DNA of 42,950 bases from JBKPRX01 sp046734795 (GCA_046734795.1 JBKPRX010000047.1:1-42950), one strand, 5' to 3'; positions 30,045 to 38,766 are shown, counted from the first letter of the stretch. Notes: generated from the letters alone by a model not told the origin. Translations and numbers: made by a program.

Positions 30045-32114
30045 ATGAGATACGTGCTTCGAAGCGCGCTGCTCGCGTCCGTGCTGTTGGCCGTCGTGCC
30101 CGCGGTCGCCCTCGCAGCCGTCCGGCCCGGAACGCCGTTCCCGAGCAATCTGAACACCGTTCGCGACCGCGCGCAGCTGACCGGGCTTCGCGTCGCCTTG
30201 CCGAAGCCCAATTGCACGTCGCGACCGAGCGACTGTGCGGACATCGACGTCCTCAACTCGCTCGACGGATTCAGCGTCGACCCGCGACTGTCGATTCCGT
30301 TCAACGGCAAGATCGACGTCGCCACCGTCTCGAGCCAAAGCGTCTTTCTCGTCGATGTCGGGCCGAACCCTGCGAAACCGGCGCGGATCGGGATCGACGT
30401 GGCCGTGTGGACGGACGCGACGAACACGTTGCACGCGCGGCCCGCGCTCTACCTGCTCCAGGATCGGCCGTACCTTCTGGTCGTGACGAACGCCGTACGA
30501 GGGGCGGACGGCTCGCATCTCGACACAAGTGCCTTCCGTCGGCTCGTCAACGGCAAGACCTCGTACGGCCGTTCGCTTCGTGCCGCGATCAAGCGCGCGC
30601 ATATCTCGCTCGTCTCTGTCGCCGACGCAAGCCTCTTCACGACGCGCAGCATCACGAGCGGTCTCGAGCAGATTCGCGCGCAGCTGCACGCGGCGCGTCC
30701 GAACCCGGCCACCTTTGCGCTCGGTCCCGGCGGGAGCCGCACGGTGTTCCGCTTCGACGACGTGCTCGGTGTCGTGTTCAACCGGCAGGTCGGCACGAAC
30801 CGGTTCACGCCGTCGACCCTTCCTGCTGCGGTGCCGCTCAGTCCCGGCGCGATCGGGACGGTTGCGTTCGGCAAGTACAGCTCGCCGGACTATCGCGCCG
30901 CGGACTTCGCGTTCCCGGCGGTGCCGACGCGAACTGGACGGCTGACGCCGCACTCGACGCAGGACATCTACTTCAATCTGTGGCTGCCGTCGGGAACGCC
31001 GCCGAGCGGCGGCTGGCCTGTCGCGATCATGGGCCACGGATTCGGGGACTCGAAGATGGGCGCCCCGATCACCGTTGCCTCGACGATGGCGAAGGCCGGG
31101 ATCGCGACGATCGCGATCAACGTCCCGGGTCACGGCGGCGGTCCGCAGGGAACGCTCACCGTGCTGCAGACCTCAGGCGCGACGACCTTCTCGGCGGGCG
31201 GTCGCGGAGTCGACCAGAACGGCGACGGCAACATCGACTCGACTGAAGGCGTGAATGCCGTTGCGCCGCGCACGCTTCTCAGCAACAGCGACGGGTTGCG
31301 TCAAGAAGTCGTCGACCTGATGCAGCTCGTGCGCGAGATCGAAGTGGGCGTCGACGTCGACGGCAACGGGACCCGCGATCTCGACCCGTCGAAGATCACG
31401 TACTTCGGCCAGTCGTTCGGCGGGATCTACGGGTCGCTCTTCATGGCGATCGAGCCGGACGTGCACGCGGGCGTACTCAACGTCCCGGGCGGATCGATCA
31501 GCGACATCGCTCGGCTCGCGCCGGTCTTCCGGCCGCTCGTCGGCGCAGCGCTGCTCGGACGCACACCGTCGCTCTACAACGCGACGCCCAACGCGACAGC
31601 GACGAACTTCAACGAGAACCTGCCGCTGCCCGGCGCTCCGCTGCTCGTCGACACCGTGCCGGGCGCAGACGCGATCCAGCAGTACCTCGATTGGAGCGTG
31701 TGGGCCCAGACGGCCGGCGATCCCGTTGCGTACGCGCCGTACATCACGTTCCGTCCGCTCAAAGGCGTGACCGCGAAGTCGGTGATCGTGCAATTTGCCT
31801 TCGGCGACCAGACGGTGCCGAATCCCACCGCCGTTGCGCTGATCCGTGCGGGGCGGCTCGAGAGCCGGGCGACGCTGTTCCGGAACGACATTGCCTTCGG
31901 TGGCGCGGTGCCGGGCTACACGACGAAGAACCCGCACGCGTTCCTAACCTCGGTGACCTCGCTTCCGACCGCGTTCGTCGCCGTGCTCGCCCAGCAGCAG
32001 ATCGCCTCGTTCCTCGGCACGAACGGGACCTCGGTGCCGGATCCGGACGGGCCCGGGCCGCTCTTCGAGACGCCGGCGGCGCAGCTTCCATCGGGCCTCA
32101 ACTTCATTCCGTAG
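30045..32114 (+). CDS. exported alpha/beta hydrolase with EF-hand-like loops, paralogue 1
   Basis: A 689-aa protein with a Sec signal (about 1-25, cut after ALAA). The N-terminal half is a beta-rich region with two Cys (NCTSRPSDC) resembling the N-terminal region of bacterial virulence-factor lipases. The C-terminal half is an alpha/beta hydrolase: oxyanion HGFG near 331, nucleophile Ser457 in FGQSFGG, probable acid Asp588 (GDQTVPNP) and His631 (KNPHAF). Two calcium-loop motifs precede the nucleophile: DQNGDGNIDSTE (390-401) and DVDGNGTRDLD (437-447). It probably hydrolyses esters or lipids outside the cell. GAGGAGGGG precedes ATG 30045. Two paralogues follow in tandem. Confidence 0.82.
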   Translation: MRYVLRSALLASVLLAVVPAVALAAVRPGTPFPSNLNTVRDRAQLTGLRVALPKPNCTSRPSDCADIDVLNSLDGFSVDPRLSIPFNGKIDVATVSSQSVFLVDVGPNPAKPARIGIDVAVWTDATNTLHARPALYLLQDRPYLLVVTNAVRGADGSHLDTSAFRRLVNGKTSYGRSLRAAIKRAHISLVSVADASLFTTRSITSGLEQIRAQLHAARPNPATFALGPGGSRTVFRFDDVLGVVFNRQVGTNRFTPSTLPAAVPLSPGAIGTVAFGKYSSPDYRAADFAFPAVPTRTGRLTPHSTQDIYFNLWLPSGTPPSGGWPVAIMGHGFGDSKMGAPITVASTMAKAGIATIAINVPGHGGGPQGTLTVLQTSGATTFSAGGRGVDQNGDGNIDSTEGVNAVAPRTLLSNSDGLRQEVVDLMQLVREIEVGVDVDGNGTRDLDPSKITYFGQSFGGIYGSLFMAIEPDVHAGVLNVPGGSISDIARLAPVFRPLVGAALLGRTPSLYNATPNATATNFNENLPLPGAPLLVDTVPGADAIQQYLDWSVWAQTAGDPVAYAPYITFRPLKGVTAKSVIVQFAFGDQTVPNPTAVALIRAGRLESRATLFRNDIAFGGAVPGYTTKNPHAFLTSVTSLPTAFVAVLAQQQIASFLGTNGTSVPDPDGPGPLFETPAAQLPSGLNFIP

Positions 32115-32148
32115 ACGGCGGGCCCGGGCGCTTGCGTCCGGGCCCCGT
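32115..32148 (+). terminator. stem-loop after hydrolase paralogue 1
   Basis: GGGCCCGG (32120-32127) pairs with CCGGGCCC (32138-32145), and inner pairs leave loop CTTG. It starts directly after the stop. No T-run. Confidence 0.6.
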
Positions 32149-32176
32149 CCGTCCGGCTAGTGACTGCGCCCAGCCG

Positions 32177-32205
32177 TTGACCGGCCCGGCGGATCGGTCT
32201 ACCGT
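32177..32205 (+). promoter_or_regulatory. promoter of hydrolase paralogue 2
   Basis: TTGACC (32177-32182), a 17-nt spacer and TACCGT (32200-32205) match an actinobacterial housekeeping promoter. The same boxes occur before paralogue 3, so each gene is separately promoted. Confidence 0.7.
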
Positions 32206-32239
32206 CGGCAGCGACCTGGTCGACGGGAGGAGTACTAAC

Positions 32240-34321
32240 GTGATGAAGCTCATGCGGTGCACGCTCTCTGCGTGCGCGCTCTTTCTTGCGGTTCCGGCAC
32301 TCGCGATGGCTGCGGTGTCGGGAGGGCAACCGTTCCCGAGCAATCTCTCAACCGTTCCCGACGCGACGCAGCTCACCGGTTTGCGGGTGAACCTGCCGAA
32401 GCCGGACTGCACCGCGCGTCCGTCGGATTGTCAAGACATCGACGTTCTCAACACGTACGACGGCTTCAACGTCGACGCACGGATCTCGATCCCCTTCACG
32501 GGTGGAATCGATCTCTCGACGGTGACGCCATCGAGCGTCTTCCTCGTAGGACCGCTTGGACAGCGCGTGCCCTTGATCCGGCTCGTCTGGACTCCTGCGA
32601 CGAACACCTTGCACGGCAATCCCGCCGTGTACTTGAACCAAGGTACGACGTATCTGCTCGTCGTCACCAACGCCGTGAAAGACGAAAACGGCAACGACCT
32701 CCAGCAGACGTTCCGCGGCGATCTCAACCTTGGTCAGACGAAGGATCCGGCGACGAAGGCGTATCGCAAGAACTTGATCGACGCGATCGACGCCTCAGGT
32801 GTCGATCCTGACTCGGTCGTCGACGCGAGCCTCTTCACGACGCAGAGCATCACGTCCGTACTCGAGAAGGTTCGGGCGCAGATCGATGCGTCGAACCCGG
32901 CCCCGGTGACCTTCGGCCTCGGCCCGGCCGGCACGCCGACGGTGTTCCCGTATTCGGCCGGCTTGTTCATGACGTTCAACCGCCAGACCGGGACGGCGCC
33001 GACGTTCTCATCGTCGACGCTGGCGACGGCGATCAACATCTTCCCGGGTGCGATCGGCACGGTCGCGTTCGGTCGGTACACGTCGCCGAACTACGAGAAC
33101 GGGTCGCAAGTGATCCCGGACGTCGGTACGAAGACGGGAACGCCTGCGCCGCAGGGAACGAACCAGATCTACTTCGACCTCTACCTGCCGAGCGGCCCGA
33201 CACCGGCCGGCGGTTGGCCGGTCGCGATCGCCGGTCACGGGTTCACGGACTCGAAGCAGGGCCTGCCGATCACGACGGCCTCGACCATGGCGCGTAACGG
33301 GATCGCGACGATCGCGATCAACGTCGTCGGTCACGGCGGCGGTCCGCTCAGCACGCTCACGGTGAGCGGCGCCGGCGTTCCGGTGCCCGTGACGTTCTCC
33401 GCCGGCGGCCGAGGGATCGACCAGAACGGCAACGGCACGATCGACTCGACGGAGGGTTCATCCGCCGCGCCGCCGTTCACTCTCACGAACAACCGTGACG
33501 GTCTCCGCCAGACGGTGATCGATCTAATGCAGCTCGTCCGCGAGGTTCAGGTCGGAGTCGACGTCAACAACGACGGCCAGCGTGACCTCAACCCGGCGAA
33601 GATCTCGTACTTCGGCCAATCGTTCGGCGGGATCTACGGGACGACGTTCATGGCCGTCGAGCCGGACGTGCCGGCCGGCGTCGTGAACGTGCCGGGTGGC
33701 TCGATCCCGGAGATCGCGCGGCTCTCGCCGTCGTTCCGCGGTCTCGTGGGTCTAGCCCTCATCAGCAGGACACCGTCGCTCTACAACGCGGTACCGAACG
33801 CCACGTTCACGAACTTCAACGAGAACATGCCGTTGACGGGTGAGCCGATTCGCGTCGACAACGTTCCTGGCGCGGACGCGATTCAGGCGTGGAACGACAC
33901 CGCGATCTGGGCGCAAGCTCCGGCCGATCCGGTTGCGTACGCCTCGCACGTCCGGCTCGCGCCGCTCGACGGCGTTCCGGCGAAGTCGGTGATCGTGCAG
34001 TTCGCGAAGGGCGACCAGACGGTGCCGAACCCGACAGCGTCGGCGCTGATCCGTGCCGGTGCGCTCGAGGATCGTGCGACGTTCTTCCGGAACGACATCG
34101 CGTTCGCGACGATCCCCGGCTACACCGTCAAGAACCCGCACACGTTCTTGTCGAACGTGACGTCCGCGACCGCGGGTCCGCTCGCCGTCGCGGCGCAGAT
34201 GCAAATCGGCGTGTTCCTCGCTTCGGACGGGGCAACGACGATCGACCCGGATGGCGCTGGGCCGCTGTTCGAGACGCCGATCGCCGGCCCGTTGCCGGAA
34301 CAGCTGAACTTCATTCCCTAG
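32240..34321 (+). CDS. exported alpha/beta hydrolase with EF-hand-like loops, paralogue 2
   Basis: A 693-aa protein with the same architecture as its neighbours: signal peptide cut near AMAA, an N-terminal beta region with the Cys pair DCTARPSDC, and an alpha/beta hydrolase domain with nucleophile Ser461 in FGQSFGG, Asp in GDQTVPNP and His in KNPHTF. The calcium loops are DQNGNGTIDSTE and DVNNDGQRDLN. It is closer to paralogue 3 than to paralogue 1 and shares an identical 132-bp tract with paralogue 3 in the N-terminal region. GGGAGGAG at 32225-32232 serves GTG 32240 or ATG 32243. It has its own promoter and a strong terminator. Confidence 0.82.
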   Translation: MMKLMRCTLSACALFLAVPALAMAAVSGGQPFPSNLSTVPDATQLTGLRVNLPKPDCTARPSDCQDIDVLNTYDGFNVDARISIPFTGGIDLSTVTPSSVFLVGPLGQRVPLIRLVWTPATNTLHGNPAVYLNQGTTYLLVVTNAVKDENGNDLQQTFRGDLNLGQTKDPATKAYRKNLIDAIDASGVDPDSVVDASLFTTQSITSVLEKVRAQIDASNPAPVTFGLGPAGTPTVFPYSAGLFMTFNRQTGTAPTFSSSTLATAINIFPGAIGTVAFGRYTSPNYENGSQVIPDVGTKTGTPAPQGTNQIYFDLYLPSGPTPAGGWPVAIAGHGFTDSKQGLPITTASTMARNGIATIAINVVGHGGGPLSTLTVSGAGVPVPVTFSAGGRGIDQNGNGTIDSTEGSSAAPPFTLTNNRDGLRQTVIDLMQLVREVQVGVDVNNDGQRDLNPAKISYFGQSFGGIYGTTFMAVEPDVPAGVVNVPGGSIPEIARLSPSFRGLVGLALISRTPSLYNAVPNATFTNFNENMPLTGEPIRVDNVPGADAIQAWNDTAIWAQAPADPVAYASHVRLAPLDGVPAKSVIVQFAKGDQTVPNPTASALIRAGALEDRATFFRNDIAFATIPGYTVKNPHTFLSNVTSATAGPLAVAAQMQIGVFLASDGATTIDPDGAGPLFETPIAGPLPEQLNFIP
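32350..32481 (+). repeat. 132-bp tract identical to 34572-34703
   Basis: Every base, including synonymous positions, is identical between paralogues 2 and 3 here, while flanking codons differ at once (C/T before, G/C after). It encodes the DATQLTGLRVNLPKPDC to GFNVDA segment. Confidence 0.9.
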
Positions 34322-34334
34322 CAGTCGCAAGTGA

Positions 34335-34369
34335 ACGCAGAGCCCGGGCCTCGAGCCTGGGCTCTGCGT
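34335..34369 (+). terminator. stem-loop after hydrolase paralogue 2
   Basis: A 15-bp stem (34335-34349 with 34355-34369, one G-T pair) around loop CTCGA begins 13 nt after the stop. A T-poor pyrimidine tract (CTCTCC) follows. Confidence 0.75.
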
Positions 34370-34395
34370 CTCTCCGCCCACGATCGGTCAGACCG

Positions 34396-34425
34396 TTGAC
34401 CAGCCCCTGCGCTGTCGTCTACCGT
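34396..34425 (+). promoter_or_regulatory. promoter of hydrolase paralogue 3
   Basis: TTGACC (34396-34401), an 18-nt spacer and TACCGT (34420-34425), the same hexamers as before paralogue 2 with one more spacer base. CCG precedes both -35 boxes and TC precedes both -10 boxes. Confidence 0.7.
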
Positions 34426-34461
34426 CGCAGGGTCGTCCTGGTCAAGGGGAGGAGAGGAAAC

Positions 34462-36519
34462 GTGACGAAGCTCTTGCGGGGCGCGCTGATTGCGTGCGCG
34501 CTCTTCTTCGCCGTCCCGGCGCTCGCGATGGCGTCGGTGTCGGTCGGACAGCCATTCCCGACAAATCTTTTAACCGTTCCCGACGCGACGCAGCTCACCG
34601 GTTTGCGGGTGAACCTGCCGAAGCCGGACTGCACCGCGCGTCCGTCGGATTGTCAAGACATCGACGTTCTCAACACGTACGACGGCTTCAACGTCGACGC
34701 ACGCATCTCGATCCCGTTCACGGGTGCGATCGACCCGTCGACGGTCAACGGGAACGACGTCTTCTTGAGTGACTCGAACGGGAACGTGATCCCGCTCGTC
34801 CGCTTCGTGTGGACGCCGGCGACGAACACGCTGCACGGCAATCCGGCGGTGTACTTGAAACAAGACACGACGTACGTCTTGATCGTGACGAACGGCGTCA
34901 AGGCAGCCGACGGGTCACACATCGTCGGGACGTTCAGGGACGATCTTGCTCACGATCACTCCGCGGCTGCGAGGGACTACCGGGCGCGTCTGCTTCGCGC
35001 TCTGCATTGGGCGCACGTGGACGTCGACTCGATCGTCGGCGCGAGCCTCTTCACGACGTCGAGCATCACAGCGATCCTCGAGAAGGTGCGGGCCGAGATC
35101 AAGGGCCAGCATCCGCATCCGGCCTCGTTCCTGCTCGGTTCGGGATCGACGCGGACGTACTTCCCGCTCGCAAATGTGTCGACGGCGACCTTCACGCGGC
35201 AAACCGGCACAGCTCCGACCTTCGCTGCGCCCGCGTCGATCAAGCCGATCGACTTCTTCACGTCGCTCGGCGCGATCGCCTTCGGCAAGTACTCGTCGCC
35301 GAACTACGAGGACAACCTCCAAGTGATCCCGGCGGTCGGGACGAAGACAGGCGTGCCTGCGATTCAGAACATGCAGGACGTCTACTTCAATGTGTACCTG
35401 CCGGCGGGCGCCGAGCCTGCGGGAGGCTGGCCCGTCGCGATCTTCGGTCACGGCTTCGGCTCCGACCGATTCGCGGCGCCCGCCGTGCTGGCGTCGAAGC
35501 TCGCGCAGCGCGGGATCGCGCTGCTCACGATCAACGTCGTCGGACACGGCGGCGGCCCGCTCGGCACCGTGACCGTGACGCCGACGGTGGGCTCGCCGGT
35601 CACGTTCCCGGCAGGCGGTCGTGGGATCGACCAAAACGGCGACGGTCAGATCTCGACGACGGAGGGCTCGTCGGCGGCCCCGCCGTTCACGATCACGAAC
35701 AGCCGTGACGGTCTCCGCCAGACGGTGATCGACCTGATGCAGCTCGTTCGCGAAGTCCAGATGGGCATGGATGTCGACGGCAACGGATCGACGGATCTCG
35801 ACGCGTCGAAGATCTCGTACTTCGGCCAGTCGTTCGGCGGGATCTACGGCACCGACTTCATCGCCGTCGAGCCGGACGTCCTGAACGGCGTTCTCAACGT
35901 GCCGGGCGGCTCGATTCCGGAGATCGCGCGGCTCTCGCCGGTCTTCCGGCCGCTCGTCGCGGCGGCACTCGCCGCACGCACGCCGTCGCTCCTGAACGGC
36001 GGCGTTTCCGGGTTCACCGAGAACATCCCGTTGACGGGCGATCCGATCAGGATCGACACGGTCCCGGGCGCAGATGCGATCCAGGTCTGGAACGACTGGG
36101 CGATCTGGGCGCAGACACCGGCCGACCCGGCGGCGTATGCGCGCTACCTCCGGATGGATCCGCTCTCCGGCGTGCCCGCCAAGAACGTGATCATTCAGTT
36201 CGCGAAGGGCGACATGACGGTGCCCAACCCGACGGCCACGGCGATCATCAAGTCCGGCGGCCTCGAGGATCGCGCGACGTTCTTCCGGAACGATCTCGCG
36301 TTCGCGAACGTGCCGGGTTACACGGTGAAGAACCCGCACACGTTCCTGACCAACGTCGCGGTTCCGGCGCAGGCGAACTTCGCGTTCGCAGCTCAGGAGC
36401 AGATCGCGACGTTCTTCGCGAGCGGAGGCGCAACGACGATCGACCCAGATGGTGCAGGGCCGTTCTTCGAGACGCCGATCGTGCTACCGCTGCCTGAGCA
36501 GCTGAACTACATCCCGTAA
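34462..36519 (+). CDS. exported alpha/beta hydrolase with EF-hand-like loops, paralogue 3
   Basis: A 685-aa protein: signal peptide cut near AMAS, an N-terminal beta region with DCTARPSDC, and an alpha/beta hydrolase domain with Ser457 in FGQSFGG, Asp in GDMTVPNP and His in KNPHTF. The calcium loops are DQNGDGQISTTE and DVDGNGSTDLD. The region between the two domains differs most from paralogue 2 (for example GQHPHPASFLLGSGSTRTYF), which may alter substrate range. GTG 34462 follows GGGGAGGAGAGG with a short spacer. A perfect hairpin separates it from the convergent nucleotidyltransferase gene. Confidence 0.82.
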   Translation: MTKLLRGALIACALFFAVPALAMASVSVGQPFPTNLLTVPDATQLTGLRVNLPKPDCTARPSDCQDIDVLNTYDGFNVDARISIPFTGAIDPSTVNGNDVFLSDSNGNVIPLVRFVWTPATNTLHGNPAVYLKQDTTYVLIVTNGVKAADGSHIVGTFRDDLAHDHSAAARDYRARLLRALHWAHVDVDSIVGASLFTTSSITAILEKVRAEIKGQHPHPASFLLGSGSTRTYFPLANVSTATFTRQTGTAPTFAAPASIKPIDFFTSLGAIAFGKYSSPNYEDNLQVIPAVGTKTGVPAIQNMQDVYFNVYLPAGAEPAGGWPVAIFGHGFGSDRFAAPAVLASKLAQRGIALLTINVVGHGGGPLGTVTVTPTVGSPVTFPAGGRGIDQNGDGQISTTEGSSAAPPFTITNSRDGLRQTVIDLMQLVREVQMGMDVDGNGSTDLDASKISYFGQSFGGIYGTDFIAVEPDVLNGVLNVPGGSIPEIARLSPVFRPLVAAALAARTPSLLNGGVSGFTENIPLTGDPIRIDTVPGADAIQVWNDWAIWAQTPADPAAYARYLRMDPLSGVPAKNVIIQFAKGDMTVPNPTATAIIKSGGLEDRATFFRNDLAFANVPGYTVKNPHTFLTNVAVPAQANFAFAAQEQIATFFASGGATTIDPDGAGPFFETPIVLPLPEQLNYIP
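34572..34703 (+). repeat. 132-bp tract identical to 32350-32481
   Basis: Second copy, offset by exactly 2222 bp, in the N-terminal coding region of paralogue 3. Perfect identity bounded by divergent sequence suggests gene conversion. Confidence 0.9.
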
Positions 36520-36522
36520 CTC

Positions 36523-36563
36523 GAAGCGCAGGCTGGGGCCGCGCTCGCGGCCCCAGCCGCTTC
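36523..36563. terminator. bidirectional terminator between convergent genes
   Basis: A perfect 12-bp stem GGCTGGGGCCGC/GCGGCCCCAGCC (36531-36542 with 36547-36558) around a 4-nt loop, with outer GAAGC/GCTTC pairs. It lies between the stops of hydrolase paralogue 3 and the nucleotidyltransferase gene and touches the latter's stop. Confidence 0.75.
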
Positions 36564-37206
36564 ATTCGTAGATCGTCGTGTACAGGCGCTTGATCGCGTC
36601 TTCGGGGACGATCAGGTCATTCGACTGCGCGTACAGGAGCAACGCGAGCACGCGGCGGGCGCCGTGGCGAGCACGCCGGATGAGGTAGTCCCAGTCGAGC
36701 TCCTGGTCTGCGAGGACGCTGAGCGCGTCGTGCCAATGGCGCGGCGTCTGCTCGTCGTGCACGACCGCCTTCACGACGATCAGATCCTCGGGCGGCATCA
36801 CTTTGACGGTCCGTGCCCCTACCTCGAGATCGGGTGCACGGGCGAGCATCTCGTCATCGAGATAGACGTCGCCTTTGAGCCAGAAGATCACGTCGATCGT
36901 GACGTCGTCGCGCAAGGCTTTGTAGATCCAACTCGGGTTCGTCTCCTCCGTCGCGAACCCGGCCAGTCGCAGTGCATCGAGCGCGCGCAACGCATCGTCG
37001 TGGCGGACGAGCAGGTCGACGTCGCGTGTCGTTCGAGGTCGACCGAGAAGCGACGAGGCGAGACCGCCGATCACGACGTAGTCGACGCCGGCGTCGTCGA
37101 GGGCCTCGACTGCGTCGAGGACGGCGCGGACGAGCGTCTCGTCATGCGTGAGCTCTGTGGCCATTCGATGTTGAAACGATCGAATGTGTCGGCTCGTTTC
37201 GTTCAT
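36562..37206 (-). CDS. nucleotidyltransferase-fold protein (MNT/AbiEii-like)
   Basis: A 214-aa protein with a minimal nucleotidyltransferase domain: VIGGLASSLLGRPRTTRDVDLLV (GG...DxD, about 46-68) and a third acid in VTIDVIFWL near 104. A helical C-terminal region (DWDYLIRRARHGARRVLALLLYAQ) follows. Related proteins include substrate-binding MNT/DUF6036 proteins and AbiEii toxins that transfer nucleotides to RNA or protein. No antitoxin gene of the AbiEi or HEPN type is adjacent. The ATG overlaps the stop of the LigD-like polymerase gene (ATGA), so the two are translationally coupled, which suggests a nucleic-acid role. Confidence 0.78.
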   Translation of the reverse strand: MNETSRHIRSFQHRMATELTHDETLVRAVLDAVEALDDAGVDYVVIGGLASSLLGRPRTTRDVDLLVRHDDALRALDALRLAGFATEETNPSWIYKALRDDVTIDVIFWLKGDVYLDDEMLARAPDLEVGARTVKVMPPEDLIVVKAVVHDEQTPRHWHDALSVLADQELDWDYLIRRARHGARRVLALLLYAQSNDLIVPEDAIKRLYTTIYE

Positions 37207-38066
37207 GCGCGTGAGAGCGCCGTCCGCAGGCTCTGATCGCTCTCCAGAAGGGGGCCAAAGAGATCTCCGCGGACAGCGACGCGCTCGAGGACGGCGCGGG
37301 GCGTAAACGAATTCGGGTCCAGTTCCTCGTCCACCTCGTCCCAGAGAAGCGGCGTCGCGACCGGTGCGCCGGGCAGCGGACGCACGGAATAGGGCGCGAC
37401 AAGCTGCTGACCGTGGCCGTTCATCTTCGTATCGATGTAGACGCCGTGACGGCGATCGCGGCGTCGCTCCGTCGTCACGAGGTCGAGGGCTGCGGAACGT
37501 GCCGCGCGCGCAACGACGTCTGCGAACGCGCGCGCCTCCGCATGTGTGTGCTCTCGCGCGATCGGTATGCGCACGTGCAGGCCTTCGCCGCCCGTCGTCA
37601 TCGGCAGCGATTCGAGCTCGAGCGCGGCGAGGAGATCACGGACGAGCAACGCGGCGCGAACGACATGCGCAAACGGAACGCCGGCGGGGTCGAGGTCGAA
37701 GACGACGAAGTCCGGGCGGTCGGGCTTGTCGATCCGGGACGGCCACACATGCAGGTCGATGACGCCGAAGTCGACGAGCCAGACCAGCCCGCGCACGTCG
37801 TCGACGAGCGCGTATCGCACGAGTGCGCCGCCGCGCGACTTCGCCGGCTGAGGCGAGATCCGGAACCAGTCGGGCAGCTCGGGCGGAGCGTCCTTGATCC
37901 AGCGGAACGGTCCGCGCGGCACCGTGTAGTGCTGCTTGATCGTCAGCGGCCGGTCGCGAACGTGGGGGAGAAGCACGCGTGCGACGGCACTGTAGTAGTC
38001 GGCGAGATCGCGCTTCGTCAGTCCGACGTCGGGCCAGTAGACGCGGTCGGCATGCGAGAGCTCCAC
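37203..38066 (-). CDS. stand-alone LigD-type polymerase (PrimPol) domain
   Basis: A 287-aa protein matching the polymerase domain of LigD, without ligase or nuclease domains. Motifs are RVYWPDVGLTKRDLADYY at the N-terminus, catalytic FDLDP (Asp124, Asp126), GGEGLHVRIP (His164), an acidic IDTKMN near 212, and the C-terminal APYSVRPLPGAPVATPL and WDEV blocks. Such domains fill gaps with ribonucleotides during end joining and can act as primases or lesion-tolerant polymerases. Ku and ligase genes are not in the window. The start is GTG 38066. It is coupled by ATGA to the downstream nucleotidyltransferase. Confidence 0.9.
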   Translation of the reverse strand: MELSHADRVYWPDVGLTKRDLADYYSAVARVLLPHVRDRPLTIKQHYTVPRGPFRWIKDAPPELPDWFRISPQPAKSRGGALVRYALVDDVRGLVWLVDFGVIDLHVWPSRIDKPDRPDFVVFDLDPAGVPFAHVVRAALLVRDLLAALELESLPMTTGGEGLHVRIPIAREHTHAEARAFADVVARAARSAALDLVTTERRRDRRHGVYIDTKMNGHGQQLVAPYSVRPLPGAPVATPLLWDEVDEELDPNSFTPRAVLERVAVRGDLFGPLLESDQSLRTALSRA

Positions 38067-38100
38067 GCTCGCTCTATGCCCACGCGAGCGATTGAGGAAG

Positions 38101-38370
38101 CTATTGGCCGATCGCGCTCGAGACGACCTGCGCCGGGCAATGCCACCACTCGATCTTGTCCCGCACGCCTGCCGACGTGCACGAGTTCGACGCGAGTGAC
38201 GGTCGACCGGCGAGCCGGCCCGAGCTGCACGTCAGCCACTGCGACCCGTCGGAGAGCGTCTGAGCCGCCTTGCACGATCCGGTCAGCCCACTCTCGTGCA
38301 GCGCGCCTCGCTGCACCGCGAACATCGCGGCGAGAACGAGAACGGCGGTGACGACGACGCGGCTAAGCAT
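38101..38370 (-). CDS. small exported four-cysteine protein
   Basis: An 89-aa protein: a hydrophobic signal or anchor segment (residues 3-19, RVVVTAVLVLAAMFAVQ), then a small domain with four cysteines (33, 48, 64, 78) and aromatic residues (SQWLTCSSG, DKIEWWHCPAQ). Two disulphides outside the membrane are likely. ATG 38370 is chosen because it puts the hydrophobic core at the N-terminus; longer frames add a charged leader. No family is recognised. It lies 34 bp upstream of the LigD-like gene on the same strand. Confidence 0.5.
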   Translation of the reverse strand: MLSRVVVTAVLVLAAMFAVQRGALHESGLTGSCKAAQTLSDGSQWLTCSSGRLAGRPSLASNSCTSAGVRDKIEWWHCPAQVVSSAIGQ

Positions 38371-38451
38371 GGTGGTGTGCCCTCGGACTGCCGCAGTCGT
38401 CCTAAGCCGAGTATCGGGCGGGTGCGCGCCGTCGGCAATCACCCGGATGGG

Positions 38452-38766
38452 CTACGCCCCGGGCTTGTCGTGCCAGACGTTCTGGAACGTGCCGAGATGG
38501 AGTTCCTGCTCGTGGTAGAGGCGGGTGTCGTCGGTGCGGCGCATGTATTCGTCGCGATGCTCGGCGACGAACGCGTTGTATGCGTCTGCCGACTCCCAGC
38601 GATCGACCACGAGGTAACGGCCTGCTGACTCGACGTCACGCAGTAACTCAGTGCCGACGAAGCCGCGGCCCCTGCGGAAGAACGCGGCCCATTCGCCGTT
38701 CGGCCCGTAAACGCGCTCGAATTCGGCCGCCTCGCGCGCCTGGTACGAGAAGACGAGGGCGATCAC
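38452..38766 (-). CDS. antibiotic biosynthesis monooxygenase (ABM) domain protein
   Basis: A 104-aa protein of the dimeric alpha-beta barrel/ABM superfamily, as a single domain. Features are ALVFSYQAREAAEFERVYGPNGEWAAFF, GFVGTELLRD, YLVVDRWESADAYNAFVAEHRDEY and a C-terminal helix. Members include small monooxygenases, haem-degrading enzymes and many of unknown use. Active-site residues cannot be assigned. The start is GTG 38766, 6 nt after a TAGGGT -10 box on the minus strand, so leaderless. It diverges from the ferritin-like gene. Confidence 0.78.
   Translation of the reverse strand: MIALVFSYQAREAAEFERVYGPNGEWAAFFRRGRGFVGTELLRDVESAGRYLVVDRWESADAYNAFVAEHRDEYMRRTDDTRLYHEQELHLGTFQNVWHDKPGA

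Noticed and set aside
36562..37206. AbiE-type toxin-antitoxin system
   Set aside because: The nucleotidyltransferase fold fits, but no AbiEi-like or HEPN antitoxin is adjacent; its partner is a polymerase domain gene.
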